NCBI RefSeq assembly: GCF_047496725.1
Contig: NC_132983.1
Span: 5,309,501-5,373,500 of the forward strand
Reading direction: 5' to 3'
DNA from: Anoplolepis gracilipes
Lineage: Eukaryota > Arthropoda > Insecta > Hymenoptera > Formicidae
DNA: 64,000 bases
Shown: in pieces, positions 1 to 14,150 of the stretch
Layout: the number at the start of each line of letters is the position of its first letter
How positions within the stretch are numbered: the stretch's first letter is position 1
Notes under the pieces: model-generated
Database searches by the model: none
The model's input: only the letters and a program-made list of their open reading frames with translations
Told to the model about the DNA's origin: nothing
Made by a program: the position numbers and the translations under genes

Positions 1-871
1 CTAGACCGAAAGATAAAATACCGACTTTTTTATATACGTATATCAAAAATAATATTTCCACAAATGTTCTTATAAAATTTAGAGAGAAATATTAACGTAC
101 GCTCCTCATAATTTCTTTACAATTTGAATCTTCCATCAACTAATTGCATTACTTTAAATATAAATAAATTCAAAAGAACAGAAATATAAAAAGTACAAGT
201 AAATATTCCTAACGAGACACGTGTACCATCTAGATTTGTCCAAAAGTAACGTAGAACGTGTCGCGAATTTTATATCAACATCGGAAGGAACATTTTCATT
301 GCGTTTTATTAAGACACCGTGAAAATGAGAACGATACTCGATTCTCAGAGTTTCAAGTGTCATTGTCTAGAACGACAGCGCAGCATTCGCGAAACGATTC
401 GTTTGCGACGTGACACGTGAAAAGTTATCTTCAGCGCGATAACATCCTCTTCGATGTTCGTTAATGGCACGGAATTAACACATATTACACACGGTAATTC
501 CGCGAGATTATTGCGGTAAGAACGCGAGAGAATCATGAATATTATGTGCACGAGGAAGGTATATGTACGACATGTTCTTGAAAATCACCGCCTATCTTTT
601 CTAACTGTCGAAATAAATTGAAAGAAAAAGCAATCGTTTTTTTTTTTTTAAATCTCAGAATAATTAATTTCGATCCAAATATTTTTAACTCAATAACGTC
701 GTAAAACGATATTTCGATTATTCTGTATCTCTGAGCGTCGTATCTATCTATCTCGTTTCTTACGTAACTTTGATAGGAGCAAAGATCTGTAACTAGAGTC
801 AATAAATGTCAATAGATGTGACAGAAAAATAATCGATTTCACGGTCCAATTGTCTGCGTATTTTCGTACAG
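1..871. other. Intronic sequence left of the first visible innexin 3 exon
   Basis: AT-rich with an acceptor at 870-871. No first innexin exon (a start with MAVFG-like residues) and no DOCK exon on the minus strand was seen. It is presumed to be intron of inx3, and of sponge as well. Confidence 0.6.
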
Positions 872-2374
872 GCGACCCTATCAACTGTATATCGGAACTT
901 CCTGGTGCTAACCATGTGATCAACACTTACTGCTGGATCACGTATACATTCACGCTGCCAGGAAACACCGCGAAACCCTCCAGCCATGTAGCCCATCCAG
1001 GTCTGGGTGGCGATTATGGCGACAAGAGGTATCACTCGTACTATCAGTGGGTGCCGTTCATGCTGTTCTTCCAAGGCGTGCTCTTCTACATACCCCACTG
1101 GATATGGAAGCAATGGGAGGAGGGTAAGATCAGAATAATATCCGAGGGCATGAGAGGTGCGATGATCGACACCAAGCAGGAGCGGCAGGCCAAGACCGAA
1201 AGAGTGGTCCAGTATCTCATCGAAACTCTGCATTTACATAACAGTTATGCCGCTGGATACTTTTTCTGTGAGGTTCTCAACTTTGTCAACACCGTAAGTA
1301 TATAGCAAAGTTCTCCAGTAGTAAGTATTAGGATACTTGAAAGATATCGAAGCGTAAATTAAACTTTGATCTTGAATATACGTCCAATTTTTCATTGATG
1401 GAATAATATTTTATATATATATATATTTTTTTTAATTGCATAGATGAGTAGAAAAAAACCTCGTTGTATGAAACTAATATTGTTTCGTTTCAGATCGGCA
1501 ATATATTCTTCGTGGACACCTTCCTGGGCGGCGCTTTCCTTACGTATGGCACGGAAGTACTCAAGTTCAGCAACATGAATCAAGAACAGCGTAGCGATCC
1601 GATGATCGAGGTGTTCCCGCGGGTGACCAAGTGCACCTTCCATAAATTTGGTGCTTCTGGTTCAATACAGAAGCTGGACGCACTCTGCATACTAGCGCTT
1701 AATATTCTCAATGAGAAGATCTACATCTTGCTATGGTTCTGGTTTATTATCCTGGCGGTCATGTCCGGTCTGGCTATGCTGTACAGCATGGCCATAGTGT
1801 TAATGCCCAGCACGCGCGAAACAATTCTCAAAAGACGTTTCAAGTTTGGCTCATCGGCTACGGTTAGCGCGCTCATCCGAAAAACTCAGGTGAAATATTT
1901 TTCCGATTGTTCTAAACTGTCGATAATACATACATAAGTTTAATTCGTTATAGAAAAGCAAAAAGATAAAATAATTTCAAAAATATGCGATAATATTCAT
2001 AAGTAATTTATAATTGCAATAATTCATTTAGAAATTTAACACAAACTCTCGAATAAAAGTTGAGGTAATATAACTGTCGGCTCTGTGCAATATTTGCAAG
2101 AAGTTTTAATGGAAAATTATAATTTTCGCAACGTTTCACTCCGAAATCTAAGGGAAAAAATTTTCAGGTCGGCGACTTCCTAATGCTTCATCTGCTAGCC
2201 CAAAACATGAGTCTCACAATGTTCAACGAGGTGCTAGACGAGTTCTGCCGCCGTTTGCAGTTTGGTAGCGGCAGCGGTGCGTCACCGACGTCAGTCCCGT
2301 CAGCGCCTAGCACTCTCGAGATGTCACCGATATACCCGGAGATCGAGAAATACGCCAAGGACACCGAGATCTAA
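872..2374 (+). CDS. inx3: Innexin 3 (gap-junction protein), 3' three coding exons; 5' end outside window
   Basis: Innexins are four-pass membrane proteins that assemble insect gap-junction channels. Three exons are visible: 872-1293, 1494-1889 and 2168-2374 (stop TAA at 2372), each flanked by AG/GT and joining in phase. The first begins with the last two bases of a Gly codon, so the exon with the start, TM1 and about 52 residues lies left of base 1. The 341 visible residues contain GDPINCI (first extracellular loop), the innexin signature YYQWVPFMLFFQ before TM2, YFFCEVLNF (TM3 region), CTFHKFGASGS with its loop cysteines, NEKIYILLWFWFIIL (TM4), and a cytoplasmic tail holding SAPSTLEM. YHSYYQWVPF, KFSNM and SAPSTLEM point to the Inx3 class rather than Inx1 or Inx2. 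The implied total of about 393 residues fits insect Inx3. No frameshift or stop was seen. Confidence 0.95.
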
Positions 2375-3719
2375 AATACGAGATGAGGCTCCGTCAACTC
2401 GGCTTTTTTCTCCACCGCCTCTCCCACTTCTTTGACTTCTATTCGTATTGTGATAATACCGAGGGCGGTACCTGTGTGCACCGCCGTTGTCTCGGTGCCA
2501 ATAAAGAGATATGTTCGTGCCTCCTCGCCGTCGGGTATCCTACCACGTGTACGCGCTCGTAAAATGGACGCTCTCCTCGACGTCTCTTTCCGTTGTCCAT
2601 CGAGACTCGTGTCCGATGGTCGTCTTACTATCGACGATCGTAAACTCGAAGCAATGTTAAGGAGCCTCTGGTTCTTTTGTCGACGGAAACTTGATTCATT
2701 ACCGCGCGCTTGTAAAGTGCGAGTCGGTTCTTAACATTTATGCTTGACGAATCTTCCGATCTGAGTTGAGGATTATACTGTGACATATGCTCTTTGATCC
2801 TCTCTTTCTTTTTATCCAATTATATTTTTCACAAAATTATTGCGCGAATGATTTCGGACTAAAGTTTTATTTGTAAAAGTTTCATTCATGTGTAAAATCG
2901 CAGCTTCCTGTTTGTTTGTCGACGCATCTGTTCAGTGATATTATGAGGTTTTTATTTAACGCTGTTACATATTTATTGCTGTTACATGCTCGTATAAACT
3001 GAGCTTGGAAAAACAGCGCGAAGTAATGTAAACATTTTTATTCGTCTAACAGTCGTTACGAGAGATTTTCATTTACCGCAAAACCAAAGTTAAAACACAT
3101 CAAGTCGCGTCAATCAACATTTTTTGCTCATTATTTTTTTTAACGAAATTTGCATTATCTCTATTTTCATAGAAATATATTCACTTGAATAAGAATGATG
3201 AAGATCGTAGTGAAGCATTAGAACGAATATTGCATCGCGACACGTTGATCAGAAGAGCAAAGGGAAGGTACTTTACACCGACCGCGGTGGCACGAACTGA
3301 CATTAGATTATCAAATATATAATGTAGACAATAACGCGCGATGTTGTCGCGGATCGATAAGACGTTTGCACGTGTGACTTTATAATCGTTAAGTCGCAAC
3401 AGGTGCCTTAAGCGAGAAACTTTCTTCGTTGTAAGAGATCGAATCACTATAATTGTTGATCGTTCATTCCAGATCAGTGCCAATATATTTTGATGATGGT
3501 AACTTAAGGAAAGTATAACACATGTGGAATTAATAACGTATTTTTTAACTCTTATTTCGCGTCACGAATGTAACATTTCTCTTACTGTGTATAAATCACG
3601 AAGTGAAAAAAAAGCGATGAAATTACTATTATATATATAATATTACCATATATTATTTTTATCCGATACTTGTTTTTACGATACGTAATAAAACGTTCCA
3701 TCGATCGCTTATAGGGACG

Positions 3720-3750
<31 letters not shown>

Positions 3751-5373
3751 CACGAAATAACACAGGAGAGTGTGTTATTCATCACGTGATGAGAAATGTG
3801 CGTTATTGTTATCGATCTCGTCACATCGCATAGAAATTTAAAAACACCGTAGAATAGATATTCCGCTCAACAACGAATTTTTCAAACAATTATATCTCAT
3901 GTAAATTGTTACACACGAGCGATCATCCGAAAGTTTTTTTTTAGAAAACAATTCATTAATGTTAAAGCGAATTTACGCGAACCCCGTGTCACAAACATTA
4001 TTGTGAAAGTATCAGCTGACATTACATATAAAGTGCACTGCCTAGTAATCTAACAGAGACATAAAATAATACTACATCTATAGTCTAGTTAGGCGGAAGG
4101 AAAGGGCGTTCGCGTATCTCATTCTCTTTTTCCAATTTTGTTTATAAGTATTTTCGCGTTTCTGTAATAATTGTAACGCGAAACTACAGAATAATTTTGA
4201 TTAGAAAAAAGATAGGAAATAATACGACATTCGTACGAGTGACCGCATTCATTATTATAGAGGATCGTCACTTAATTAAGCAAGTGATTCTTAAAATATC
4301 GGTTGTATGTGAATATAACATTAATGTTCTTAATGTTATGTTAATGTAATTAATATTCTTAATCCGTAAAAAATTAAGATTAATTAGAAAATAATTTTGT
4401 ATCAAATTAAAGATAAAAAAGAGATCGATTTTTTTAAGACATTTGCTACATAATTTGAGAAATTCGAATAAATTAGGTAGGCAAGTTTCTAGAGTATAAA
4501 ATGTACGTAAATGGGATTCCTCTATTGCATAACTCACCATGTGAAAAAGATCTTCATATGTCATTCTTAATGATATAATTAAGTATTTCATTAACCTTAA
4601 TTGGGATCGCTTCAATTCGCTCGCGAAAAAGCGTCATTATATATCCGCGATATTATAATCGACGCGTCTATCTCGTACGTAGACACTTTACTTCTCGCAA
4701 TTAATTATTATGTGTACACAATAATTCTCCTTCCTGTTAGCGCAAAGACAATAGAAACTTTCCCTCAGATACGTCTCTTCTCCCCCTCCGCGTCTGCGAG
4801 GACGATGTGTAAACGCTGCCGACAATAGCTATGTATAACGACAATAGTGTTAAACGCTACGATCCTTCCCCTTTACAGTATCCATTAGATTGCCAATAAT
4901 TGCGCACAGAGTGATATCTTAAGGTAGACATTTAAGATGATCGAAAGAGAGGGAGAGAAAGAGAGCGAGAGAAAGAGAAAGAGAGAACGAGGAATCAATT
5001 ATAGGTTTAATAGTTGTTCGCAATGTGCCTTCTATATTGTAGAATACGTGATTAGTGTATCAGCGTATTATTTAGAAAGAGTGAGACACCTTTCCCGTCT
5101 CGCGTTCAATACGAGAGGAAGACTGCCAATATGTGCAACGTCGTTATAGCAATTAAAATACCAGATAGAAAAATGATAGAAAATAAACGAGATTCTTTCC
5201 AATGACAACGCCCATCGACTTTCATACGCGTGAACTTAATCTGACTACCCTTTTTTTTTTCACATAAAGTCATTATGAACGAGACGACTTACGACGAGGA
5301 CGATCTCGTCCTTGCGTGCTGCGAATTTAATGTAAGATATGTATTTTTTTTTTTTTCTTTTTGTTTGACTTAC
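2375..5373. other. Innexin 3 3' UTR and presumed sponge intron
   Basis: The 3' UTR of inx3 begins at 2375; an early AATAAA is at 2500-2505 and the end is uncertain. The rest is AT-rich with a short GA-rich tract at 4940-4990. No exon resembling the next part of a DOCK protein was found on the minus strand. Confidence 0.5.
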
Positions 5374-7495
5374 CGATTCCCCCAATCCACTTTATTGATT
5401 ATCCGTAGTTTCAGCTCCCGTGTCTGATCCGTGGTGAGGGTGCCAGCCAAAAGTTGCCGTCGCCATTCCAGCAGTTCTCGCATCACTTTACGCAACGCGT
5501 TGAATTTATACTCCTCGCGCTCCTGCGACAGACAGCAAAGATAGATGGGACGATTAAAAAAGTTTTACGCATAGTCTTAAAAGTAAGGAAAGAAATTTGC
5601 ATGTAACATCAATTCCCTTTGTTTTATATAACTTTACGCAATGGGAAAAACAAAGTATTATTACTGAGAATATTAATTATTGAGAAAATTGTATAATTAA
5701 GAAAGTTTATTCTTTCTCGGGCAACCTTCATCAACTTCAAGATGTATACATAAATCTCGGAAATAATGAGAAGAACTTTCAATGAATAGTAGAGAATAAA
5801 CGAAAAAAAAATGAAGAAGGAAAACATCGCAATTTTCTCTTCATCGACTGCAATTTTTAATAACGGAAAATATCTTTTTCTCTTTAATCGAAGTGCACAA
5901 AGGCGGAGATACTTTCGCAGTTAGAGACGGACGGGCGGGCGGGCAGGGGGGAAGGGGGGAGAGAGGCAGAGGAAGAGAAAACGTGAAACTCGGAAAGAAA
6001 TATACTTACCACGTACAGCCTCTTCCAAATGCCGCCCCACTCCCGCAGGACCAGGGTGACTTCCCGTACCACCGGATCCTCCAACGGTATGACAGACTCG
6101 AAGAGGCCTTCATTGTCGATTTTGCAGGGCTTCAGATGCACGTACGTGCTCGGGAAGATCCCCTTCACCGCGCGATTCTTCGTCGAGAAGCCTCTATACC
6201 AGCCTGGAATTGTCAGAAGTCCTAGCTCGGTAAATATCGAAATCAGTTGAGATTCAAAGATTTATCAAATGATTTATTTCTTGATTATAGAATATTCCAT
6301 GTGTGCCTCTTTTAATTTGTTTTCCATCGACTAGGGCACTAGGGTATCCGCTCAAATTAAAAAAACAATTTGCTAATCTTCCAGGTATCTTCCTTCAAAT
6401 TTCATAAAGAGAATGTGTTAACAATTTTTTTACGCAATTTTCTTCAAAATAAATTTTTGTATTGTTGCATATTTCTCATGTTTTTTTACTGATACAAAGA
6501 AAAAACATAGGGCTGCTAGATTTGCAAATATGCACTGAAAAAACTGAATATCTTTCGTATAAGCTGAACATTTTTCATTCGCATAGCATTTTAATTTTTT
6601 TTTCGACTAAAAATTACAATAAAAAGAATATAAATTTTTATTATAATTTATTGATGCTTACAATAAATTATAATAAAAAGAATATATGCTGTATATTCAT
6701 CTTTTTATTGTAATTTTTACTGAAAAGAAAATTAACATGCAAATGAAAAATGTTCATCTTATACGAAAGATATTCAAATTTTTTTTTTTTTCAATATAAA
6801 AATATCTCCAAATAATATTAATTTTTTAAAAATTTCCTGAGTCCGAATAATAATTCGACGAGGAATTCCTGATTTTCCCACGTACAAAAAATCTCTGAGA
6901 ATTTCTATGTTTTTACAGGAAGTAGGCATCTCGATCAATATCATTCCTGATAGTCTATCCAAATCTCAGGATGCTAAATATCATCGCGTTTCCTGGTGAA
7001 CAACTCATCGTTTCCCTTGACCTTAAACGAATGCGGAACTTGGCACGCGCAATAAGTATATCGACCACTTTCAAAGGAGAAAAAGAGAAAAGATAAGATA
7101 TATATATATATATATATATAACGTACCCGCGCACTCCTCCAAAATCTGCACGGTTTCTCCAATTTCCAAGGGCAGTCCATAGCGCGTGTCCCCTCGCCAG
7201 TTGTATACAGCTGTAAAAGAGAACATATCAGACATATTATCTGGGAACCGTGTCGTCACGATACGATGATATGACGCAATGATATTTTTAACGAGCGCCG
7301 TCGTCGTCATTCATCGGTTAATTAGATCTCGCTACATCGGCTGTGTAAACTGACATAAGCATCATGATCGATAGCTGAACGTTTACATCGCAAATCATGC
7401 CTAAATTGCATTAATTACAATCTAGATAGCACGCGTTATAATATAATTTTCAATATTATTATATACAATGACGTTTATAATGTTGCAACATTATA

Positions 7496-7542
<47 letters not shown>

Positions 7543-9832
7543 ATTATCTAATATATATTATATTAATTATAGTAAAAAGTTAATTAAAAAAAGAAAAGTA
7601 AAGCAAGTAAGTAAAAAGTTAATTAAAGTAATAAGAATAATTACGTACATACATACATGTTATATTAATTACAGTTAATTCTCGTCTGCGACACGGTTTT
7701 GAGAAAATAATATTGTTGCATCAGAGTGATAAGAATCTATCTATCATTTTTGTAGAGATATGTATTATATAGTGGCTCTCTTTCTCCTTCTTATCGCGAC
7801 ACTGTTACGCTTTTACGCATTTTATTCACACATTAATAGTATAATACATCATGTATGGATCAGAATGTAGCTTTCTCTTTCTTTCTTTCTTTCTTTCTTT
7901 CTCTAGAGATCGATGCTACTGGCTTCTTTCCTAGAATTGTCAGCCTCGATAAGAGCCGACTCCGGGGCACCGGATACTCGTCACGTATGACGAGCCAGTT
8001 TCCGGTCCACGACTGCCGGAGAAATACACGCGAGACGCATCTCAATGAGCGTGTCTCTCTCCCTTTTTTTCTCTTTCTTTGATTCTTCCTACGTTTTCTC
8101 GTGGGTATGTTTTGTGGTAGGTTTACGTATGCGTAGGTATATACAGGATGTGGCAAGAAAGTAGCGAGAGATTTAAAATGTCGCGTTTTTCAGTTCTTTA
8201 TTTAAATAAAGAACGATAGGTACATCTCTGTTTATTTTAATTTAGCGATTAATAATATATATTTTCAGCTCAACAAATGTCCAATATCTGAGTAATATTG
8301 TTATCAAAATTGATTAATATGGTTCCTAAAAAAAGAGATATACTGAAAGTTAATTTTTTTTTTTTTTTTTACCTTCTTTCTATCAAGTGACAAGGAAATT
8401 TTTTTATTGTAAAAAATTTCGATTAAAATTGAAATTTCTCTCAAACAATATCTTTTATAATATATCGCGACATAAAAAATAAAATTATTATTATATATTT
8501 TCGATATAGAAAAATTAACAAACTAACGTTCTGGCAGTTGGGAGATAGAGGTTTGCAAATTAATGCCAAGGACAGGATGTCGCTACTCGCTCGTACTTTT
8601 TGGAACATCCTGTATATTCGTTAACTGCCATTGCGCATTTGCTCGCCCACTGGGCTGTCTACGAGCGATGTGCGATGCGTAGGACTGCGTGGCATAATTT
8701 TCGACAGCGTCACACGCGCCAATCGCCAATTTGCCATCGCGCAGCGTTCTTTCACGGAAAACCGATATCATTCATCATGCGCGTCATGACGAAAAACAAA
8801 CAGCCATCAGGCGCAAAAATGCGAATATCTGCGCGATGTGGCGTGATGCGATTTGCAGCTACATAAAACTCAATGAGAATCCGAATCGAGAATTTCAATC
8901 TCGCAGCTTATTTGAAGATAAAATAAGTGGTATGTAAGCGTAAAATCAATAGGAAATCAATTTGTAATTTATAAAGAGAAAATTATACTTTACATTATAA
9001 CTAAAAATATGTAAAAGATGATATATATCTTTGAAATTTGACAATTATACGAGTATATATACATAATGTTAGAGACTCTTATAATTTTCACGCAAATTTA
9101 TATAAATAATAATTATTTATACTTGCAATTGTAAAATCTTAATAATGAAAACAAATTAAAATAACTATTGCGAAATAATTGCGAAATGTTTTGTTGATTT
9201 GTAGGTCGTGGAATCGCGAGGGGGGAATATAGAAAAATCTCTGCGAATCAATAGCGCGAAACGTTTGTATGAATGGCGATAGTTGTCAATTTCTTTTTCC
9301 CGTCGAGCAGTAACAATGAAGTATTTTTCAGTCATCAGTTGGCAAAAGGATCGCGACAATGCATTTGCCACGTGTTTGCTGCAAGAAAGACAACGCGATC
9401 AATAAAATGTCACTTTTACGTCGCATCGAATAATAGACTATTTTGCGTAGTCTCTTTGGCTTCGATAGAAAATTTCCTCGCATAACGGACAGATCATCTG
9501 CTGTATAGATTTCTTTGTGAATGTCTCTTTCTCTAGAATCTAAAATGTTACTGAATTTATTCGTATACGAGATGAAAATGTAGGGAAAACGTGAAAACAT
9601 TCTCGAATAAATTTGACGTTGAGATAAAGTGAACCTATAAAAGATGAGATTAAGAAAAAATTTACAAGTGGCAGGAAAATGTAATAAAATAAAACACAAA
9701 GCAGATAAAAAATAATATACGACAGAGAAAAAAGCATTCGTATAGTTGTTAGTTACGAGGTCAATTTTTATCTCTGCATTCTTTCGCGTATCATATGAGA
9801 TAATAAAGTTACATACACATACACACGTATAC

Positions 9833-9870
<38 letters not shown>

Positions 9871-10392
9871 TATTATAAATATGTACATATTCTAAAAAAA
9901 AAATACGCACAAAAAAAATTCCGTTCCTGCTGCAGCACGAACAAAGGAGAGGCCGAGAAATATTCGTGTCGCGCGGCTTTCCCCCATGGCTTTTCCCGGG
10001 GAATTAAATCGATAACTCCCTTTCTCGGCCCTACGAAACATTGGCGACCTGTGAGGAGACCGCGGGCACAGGCCTGGCAGCCATTTCTATCGTTCTTTTC
10101 CCGAATTTTCCGACCTTACGCTCCCTTTCTCTCCGAGCGACAATGGCGAAATTATCTCCCACGTCTGTATTTAACGCTGTTCAAAGTTTCTAGAACAAAT
10201 TATTACGTAGAAATATTTATATCTTTATCCGATTGTGTTAAAAACGTGACTCTGGGAAAAGAATATGTTTGTATCGAGAAATTTAATTATACTACATGTA
10301 AGAAGAAAGGAATAATAGAGCAAATATATAATATAGGGGAAGGTTTGTAAGTTCACATACGAGAGAGCACCATTAGTACCCTCCCTGGTATA

Positions 10393-10445
<53 letters not shown>

Positions 10446-10686
10446 GGCACACACGTGGTACAATCACACGTGCGAAGCCGGCGTTGGACATCAATAACGC
10501 CGATGGTGGATGCGGGATGCAAGGGTCGCGAAATGAAGACATTAACAATGACATTTGAAATTATAATGCCCCACGGACCCTCGTAATGGTGTTTTTCGCC
10601 TTTCATTATGCGCATCTTCCTCGATCAAAATCTTTCGCGAGAAGTTCGTGACAATATTCAAAAAATTAAAAATTTATTACATCAAA

Positions 10687-10721
<35 letters not shown>

Positions 10722-12566
10722 CAATAAATTTATGTGCAATGAGATTATTACAAGAGTTAAATAATTATCGACGACACATATTTTTATACTCAATTTTATC
10801 AAAAAATTCGGAATTAGTGTCTCTCGCGTGTTGTATATTATTTTTTTTACAGTACACATTAGTGCTCTGCGAAATGTATTAATTTAAATTATCTAGGAAT
10901 TCGAATACTCGCAACGTAAAATTTGCAATCGCGCGATTGCAAATTACCGTCGTGACTATTTTTGCCGCACATTTTTCGCACCGGAAACGTCGTTTTATAT
11001 GTATATGCGCGATCATAAAATGTCAAAAGCATCAAAGCGGTGGCAATGCGGTATACGTATGCGCATGCCGGTTGAATTACCGGCTTTTTGCATGCTTAAA
11101 ATGTGGTTAACAAACGGCAAAGGCGAGACAGCGGAAGTGTACCGATAAAGTCACTCATATATATTGTGAGATAATTGATCCTAATATATTTATGCGATCG
11201 AACAGTTCTCAAAGTAATATCGTGCATTATAGTATCTCTCGTAGATGAACGTTAAATTTATTGACATATAATAACAGATTCTAAATACAGAAATTAAATT
11301 TTTTCATGAAATTTAAGTATTTGTCATAAAAAGAAAAAAAGAGTATAAGTATCTATATAAAATATAATTTTTATAAAATTTTATTCTCTGCTTATAATGA
11401 TACAAAATACAATTCTCTCAGAGATAGATACTTATTAGTATGTAATTAAATTTTGATATAATACTTTCCAACACTGATGGTGGAAATCATTCCGTTGAAC
11501 GTGAAATTTGGAATAAAAGTATTTTCAACATTAGCAAAAGCATTATGGAATTGGTGGTATCGAAAATGTATACAAGTCACAGGTTAACCATAAAAAATGG
11601 ACAGTGCTGTACGGCTTTTCCGACTGGGATGGATCTGGCCTTTACCCTCCTTAGGGTTCGGTATAGGAGGGTCTTGGTAATGGCAGCAATAATGTATCTG
11701 CAGACTTGTCACACGAGAGAAAGAGTGAAAGAGAGGAAGAGAAATACAGTTACGGTTCTACATCTACGACGCTAAAAAGAAATAATGCATAGGGGCATGA
11801 CCGCGTGAATAGTGCCGTACCATTGGTAGATTGAAAGATTGTGCTTTAATCACGTCGCTGTTATGCACACTTGGCCAGCGCAAATCTCATATATGTACGA
11901 TCGGGAAAAATCCCGGAAGCGATATTTCTTCTAAATACTATTTATTTTTATTATTTCCAAGTAATAATTAAATTTCTTATAAATATTTCCGCAATTATTT
12001 CGATTTTATTTGGTCCGATAATTCTCATGGAAAAGCCTCGCGCTTAATAAATTTCGCAAACTTTCTCTTTCAAATATATACTGCTCCTTTGAGAAATGCA
12101 AAAGGGATGAAGTAAAAGAAAGAAAAAAAAAAAAAAAAAAAAAAAGTTAAAGGATCGATGATTCGTCTTTACATTCGTGATTAAGGGTGCTATTTATTGG
12201 ATTAGAGAGTCGCTTGCACCGCTTGAAGAAGATCGAGACGACGGCGACGTTAACGACTTTAAACGAGTGCCGGGAATTAATTAATCGCGAGAAAAAAAAT
12301 GCCGTGCCGTAAATTGATTCGAAACCTAAAGACAAAGTCTCGCTTCTCACCTTCGTACACTTTTCGCCATGTCAGAGATTTTGGAGCCAACGTGACCGAT
12401 CTTTTCGTCGCCTATTCAACATTCCAGAGATCAAATTCTATTTATACCACCCGTCGTTGTTTTAAACATGTCTTGTAAAACCCGGAAAATATAATCTCTG
12501 TTTTAATAAATGTTACATCATTTTTCTTCTTGCACGAAATATTTTTTCTTGCCTTTGTTTCAGAAA

Positions 12567-12606
<40 letters not shown>

Positions 12607-13705
12607 TAATATTAGAAATTTGACGTAAAATTCTGAGCTACAACAATTTCGCAAAACCTGAAAAATATAATCTTTGTTTCAAGAAATCACGAAATATTTT
12701 TTCTTGGCTTTGTTTCAGATGAATTTTTTTTCTGTATTCTGTACACACACACATATATATATATATATTCTAATATTGGAAATTTGACGTAAAATTCTGA
12801 GCTACAATAAAATTCCAAAGGATAATAAAATGGCAAGAAAATTTTTACGCGTATAAAAAAATCTTTCTAATATTATTAAAAAATTAATCTTAAAATTGCG
12901 ACAGCCTCACACAGATTTCTAATTTTAGATGCAAATATTATAATATGAAAAAAGAAAAAAAAAATGCTCATTTTCCTTTTATCATATACTCTTTGTTTCT
13001 ATGCACTTTATCTTTACTTGACAATGAAAACGAGATAGCGCAAATATGAGTCACGCTTTCGTAATATATACATATAATCGCAGAATCGCAATCACCGCAA
13101 GATTATATCAATTCTAATTTCTAACTTCCAACAAATTGTCAATATGCGTACACGCAAAGATTAACGTCAACGAAGGTCGCGCGAGATACCGTCGTAAAGG
13201 ACCCTCCTACGAAATTGCCGAGGTCTCGTTATCATAAAACACACGTAACGACGTTCACGACAATTATTCGAAATATAAAGAATGCCGGCGGAGCATCTGT
13301 CGAAAATGCCATCGCGCGGGCCTGGAGTCTGGAGCCGGCTCGGGCTTATCAAGCGCGGACTTTACTACTCGCGCGCACGATCAATGCATGAATGGAGCAC
13401 ACGCAGGGGCACCCACACGCACGCACTCACGCACGGAGCGCGGGGAGGGGGCAGAAATACACGTCGCCGGCGAGCCTGCGAGATCTCTCGGTGTGAACGT
13501 TCTCTCGCTCTTGAGATGATCCGGCTCGAGCGAAATCGCGCGAGTTGTCACGAATTCGCACGCTGGTGCGCGCGCGCGCGCGCGCTTTTCAACGCGCGAG
13601 TTTGACAGGTTCGATTGGATCGCTCGCTTGTCGCGGAAGATTGAGGGAAAACTCTCGATGAAACTTACCGACGCCGTACTTGGTGGTTTTCGTCGTTGTC
13701 CACAT
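5374..13705 (-). CDS. spg: Sponge / DOCK3-4-type guanine nucleotide exchange factor, first four coding exons (N-terminal SH3); rest outside window
   Basis: DOCK proteins activate Rac or Rap GTPases through a C-terminal DHR2 domain and bind ELMO through an N-terminal SH3 region; sponge is the insect DOCK3/4 gene. Coding exons on the minus strand are 13669-13705 (ATG at 13705; MWTTTKTTKYGV), 7127-7210 (AVYNWRGDTRYGLPLEIG, then TVQILEEC), 6010-6203 (GWYRGFSTKNRAVKGIFPS, then TYVHLKP and VIPLEDPVV) and 5374-5522 (ending DQTRELKLRIINKVDWGNR). All splice sites are AG/GT and phases match (1, 1, 0, then 2). The MW start, SH3 core, KGIFPS and DWGN match the start of DOCK3/4. Only about 154 of an expected 1,900 or so residues are present. 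No further DOCK exon was found between 5373 and base 1, so the gene must continue left past innexin 3. Exon 2 ends close to a (TA)11 tract. Confidence 0.85.
6545..6776. mobile_element. Foldback element with arms of about 110 bp and almost no loop
   Basis: The left arm starts gaatatctttcgtataagct near 6546, and the right arm ends with its near-inverse, cttatacgaaagatattc, at 6775. The arms pair inwards almost to the centre near 6655-6665, with small mismatches and indels. It lies in the intron between sponge exons 2 and 3. There is no coding potential. It is probably a foldback MITE. Confidence 0.7.
8139..8617. mobile_element. Non-autonomous DNA element with imperfect TIRs of about 30 bp
   Basis: The left end atatacaggatgtggcaaga and following aaagtagcgag is matched in inverse by the right end, ctcgctcgtactttttggaa then catcctgtatat. 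ATACAGGATGT-type ends with a following CAAAAAGTA word are common in insect MITEs. The interior is AT-rich with no long frame. Confidence 0.65.
12475..12811. repeat. Diverged tandem duplication, unit about 170 bp
   Basis: Unit 1 (about 12475-12646) and unit 2 (about 12651-12811) share aaaatataatct, cacgaaatattttttcttg, a (TA)n tract and gaaatttgacgtaaaattct in the same order. It lies in sponge intron 1. Confidence 0.75.
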
Positions 13706-14150
13706 CTCGGGATGCCGACGATCGTACGACGACAACGTGAATCCTGGCGATAATTAGCTGTACATGCCACGACGGCGCCTCCGCTGTGTGTTTGTTGTCG
13801 CGCGCGCGTTGACGACGACGGACGAGCGATGCGCTTATCACGAGAAATTCGAAAACACAAACATTGGGTGTGTTTGGCCGCGCGGGTGTCGCACACTGCG
13901 CCGCGACGACGACGACGACGGGATGCCGTCCCCGTACAACGTTGCCGATACGAGCCGCGAAGCGAACCACGGCCGACTGACGGCCAACCGGCAACGCCGC
14001 CGCCCTTCCCCGCTATCGGTCAAGACGACGCGTCACGTGGTACGTCACCTCGCCAAATGCACCAAGTATGAAGTAGCTAGAGGGGAACGCACGGCGGCAG
14101 GAAAAATAACCTGCGAATGGAAAGACAGGCGGCTCTCTCATTGGTTTACG

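Larger units (their letters stand above)
7211..13668 (-). other. Sponge intron 1 (about 6.5 kb)
   Basis: It runs from the donor at 13668 to the acceptor at 7211. It holds (TA)n tracts at about 7500-7533, 9835-9867, 10388-10444, 10691-10719 and 12570-12603, the element at 8139-8617 and the tandem duplication at 12475-12811. It also has a poly-A run at about 12122-12145 and a (CG)n tract at 13567-13586. No conserved coding frame was seen. Confidence 0.6.
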
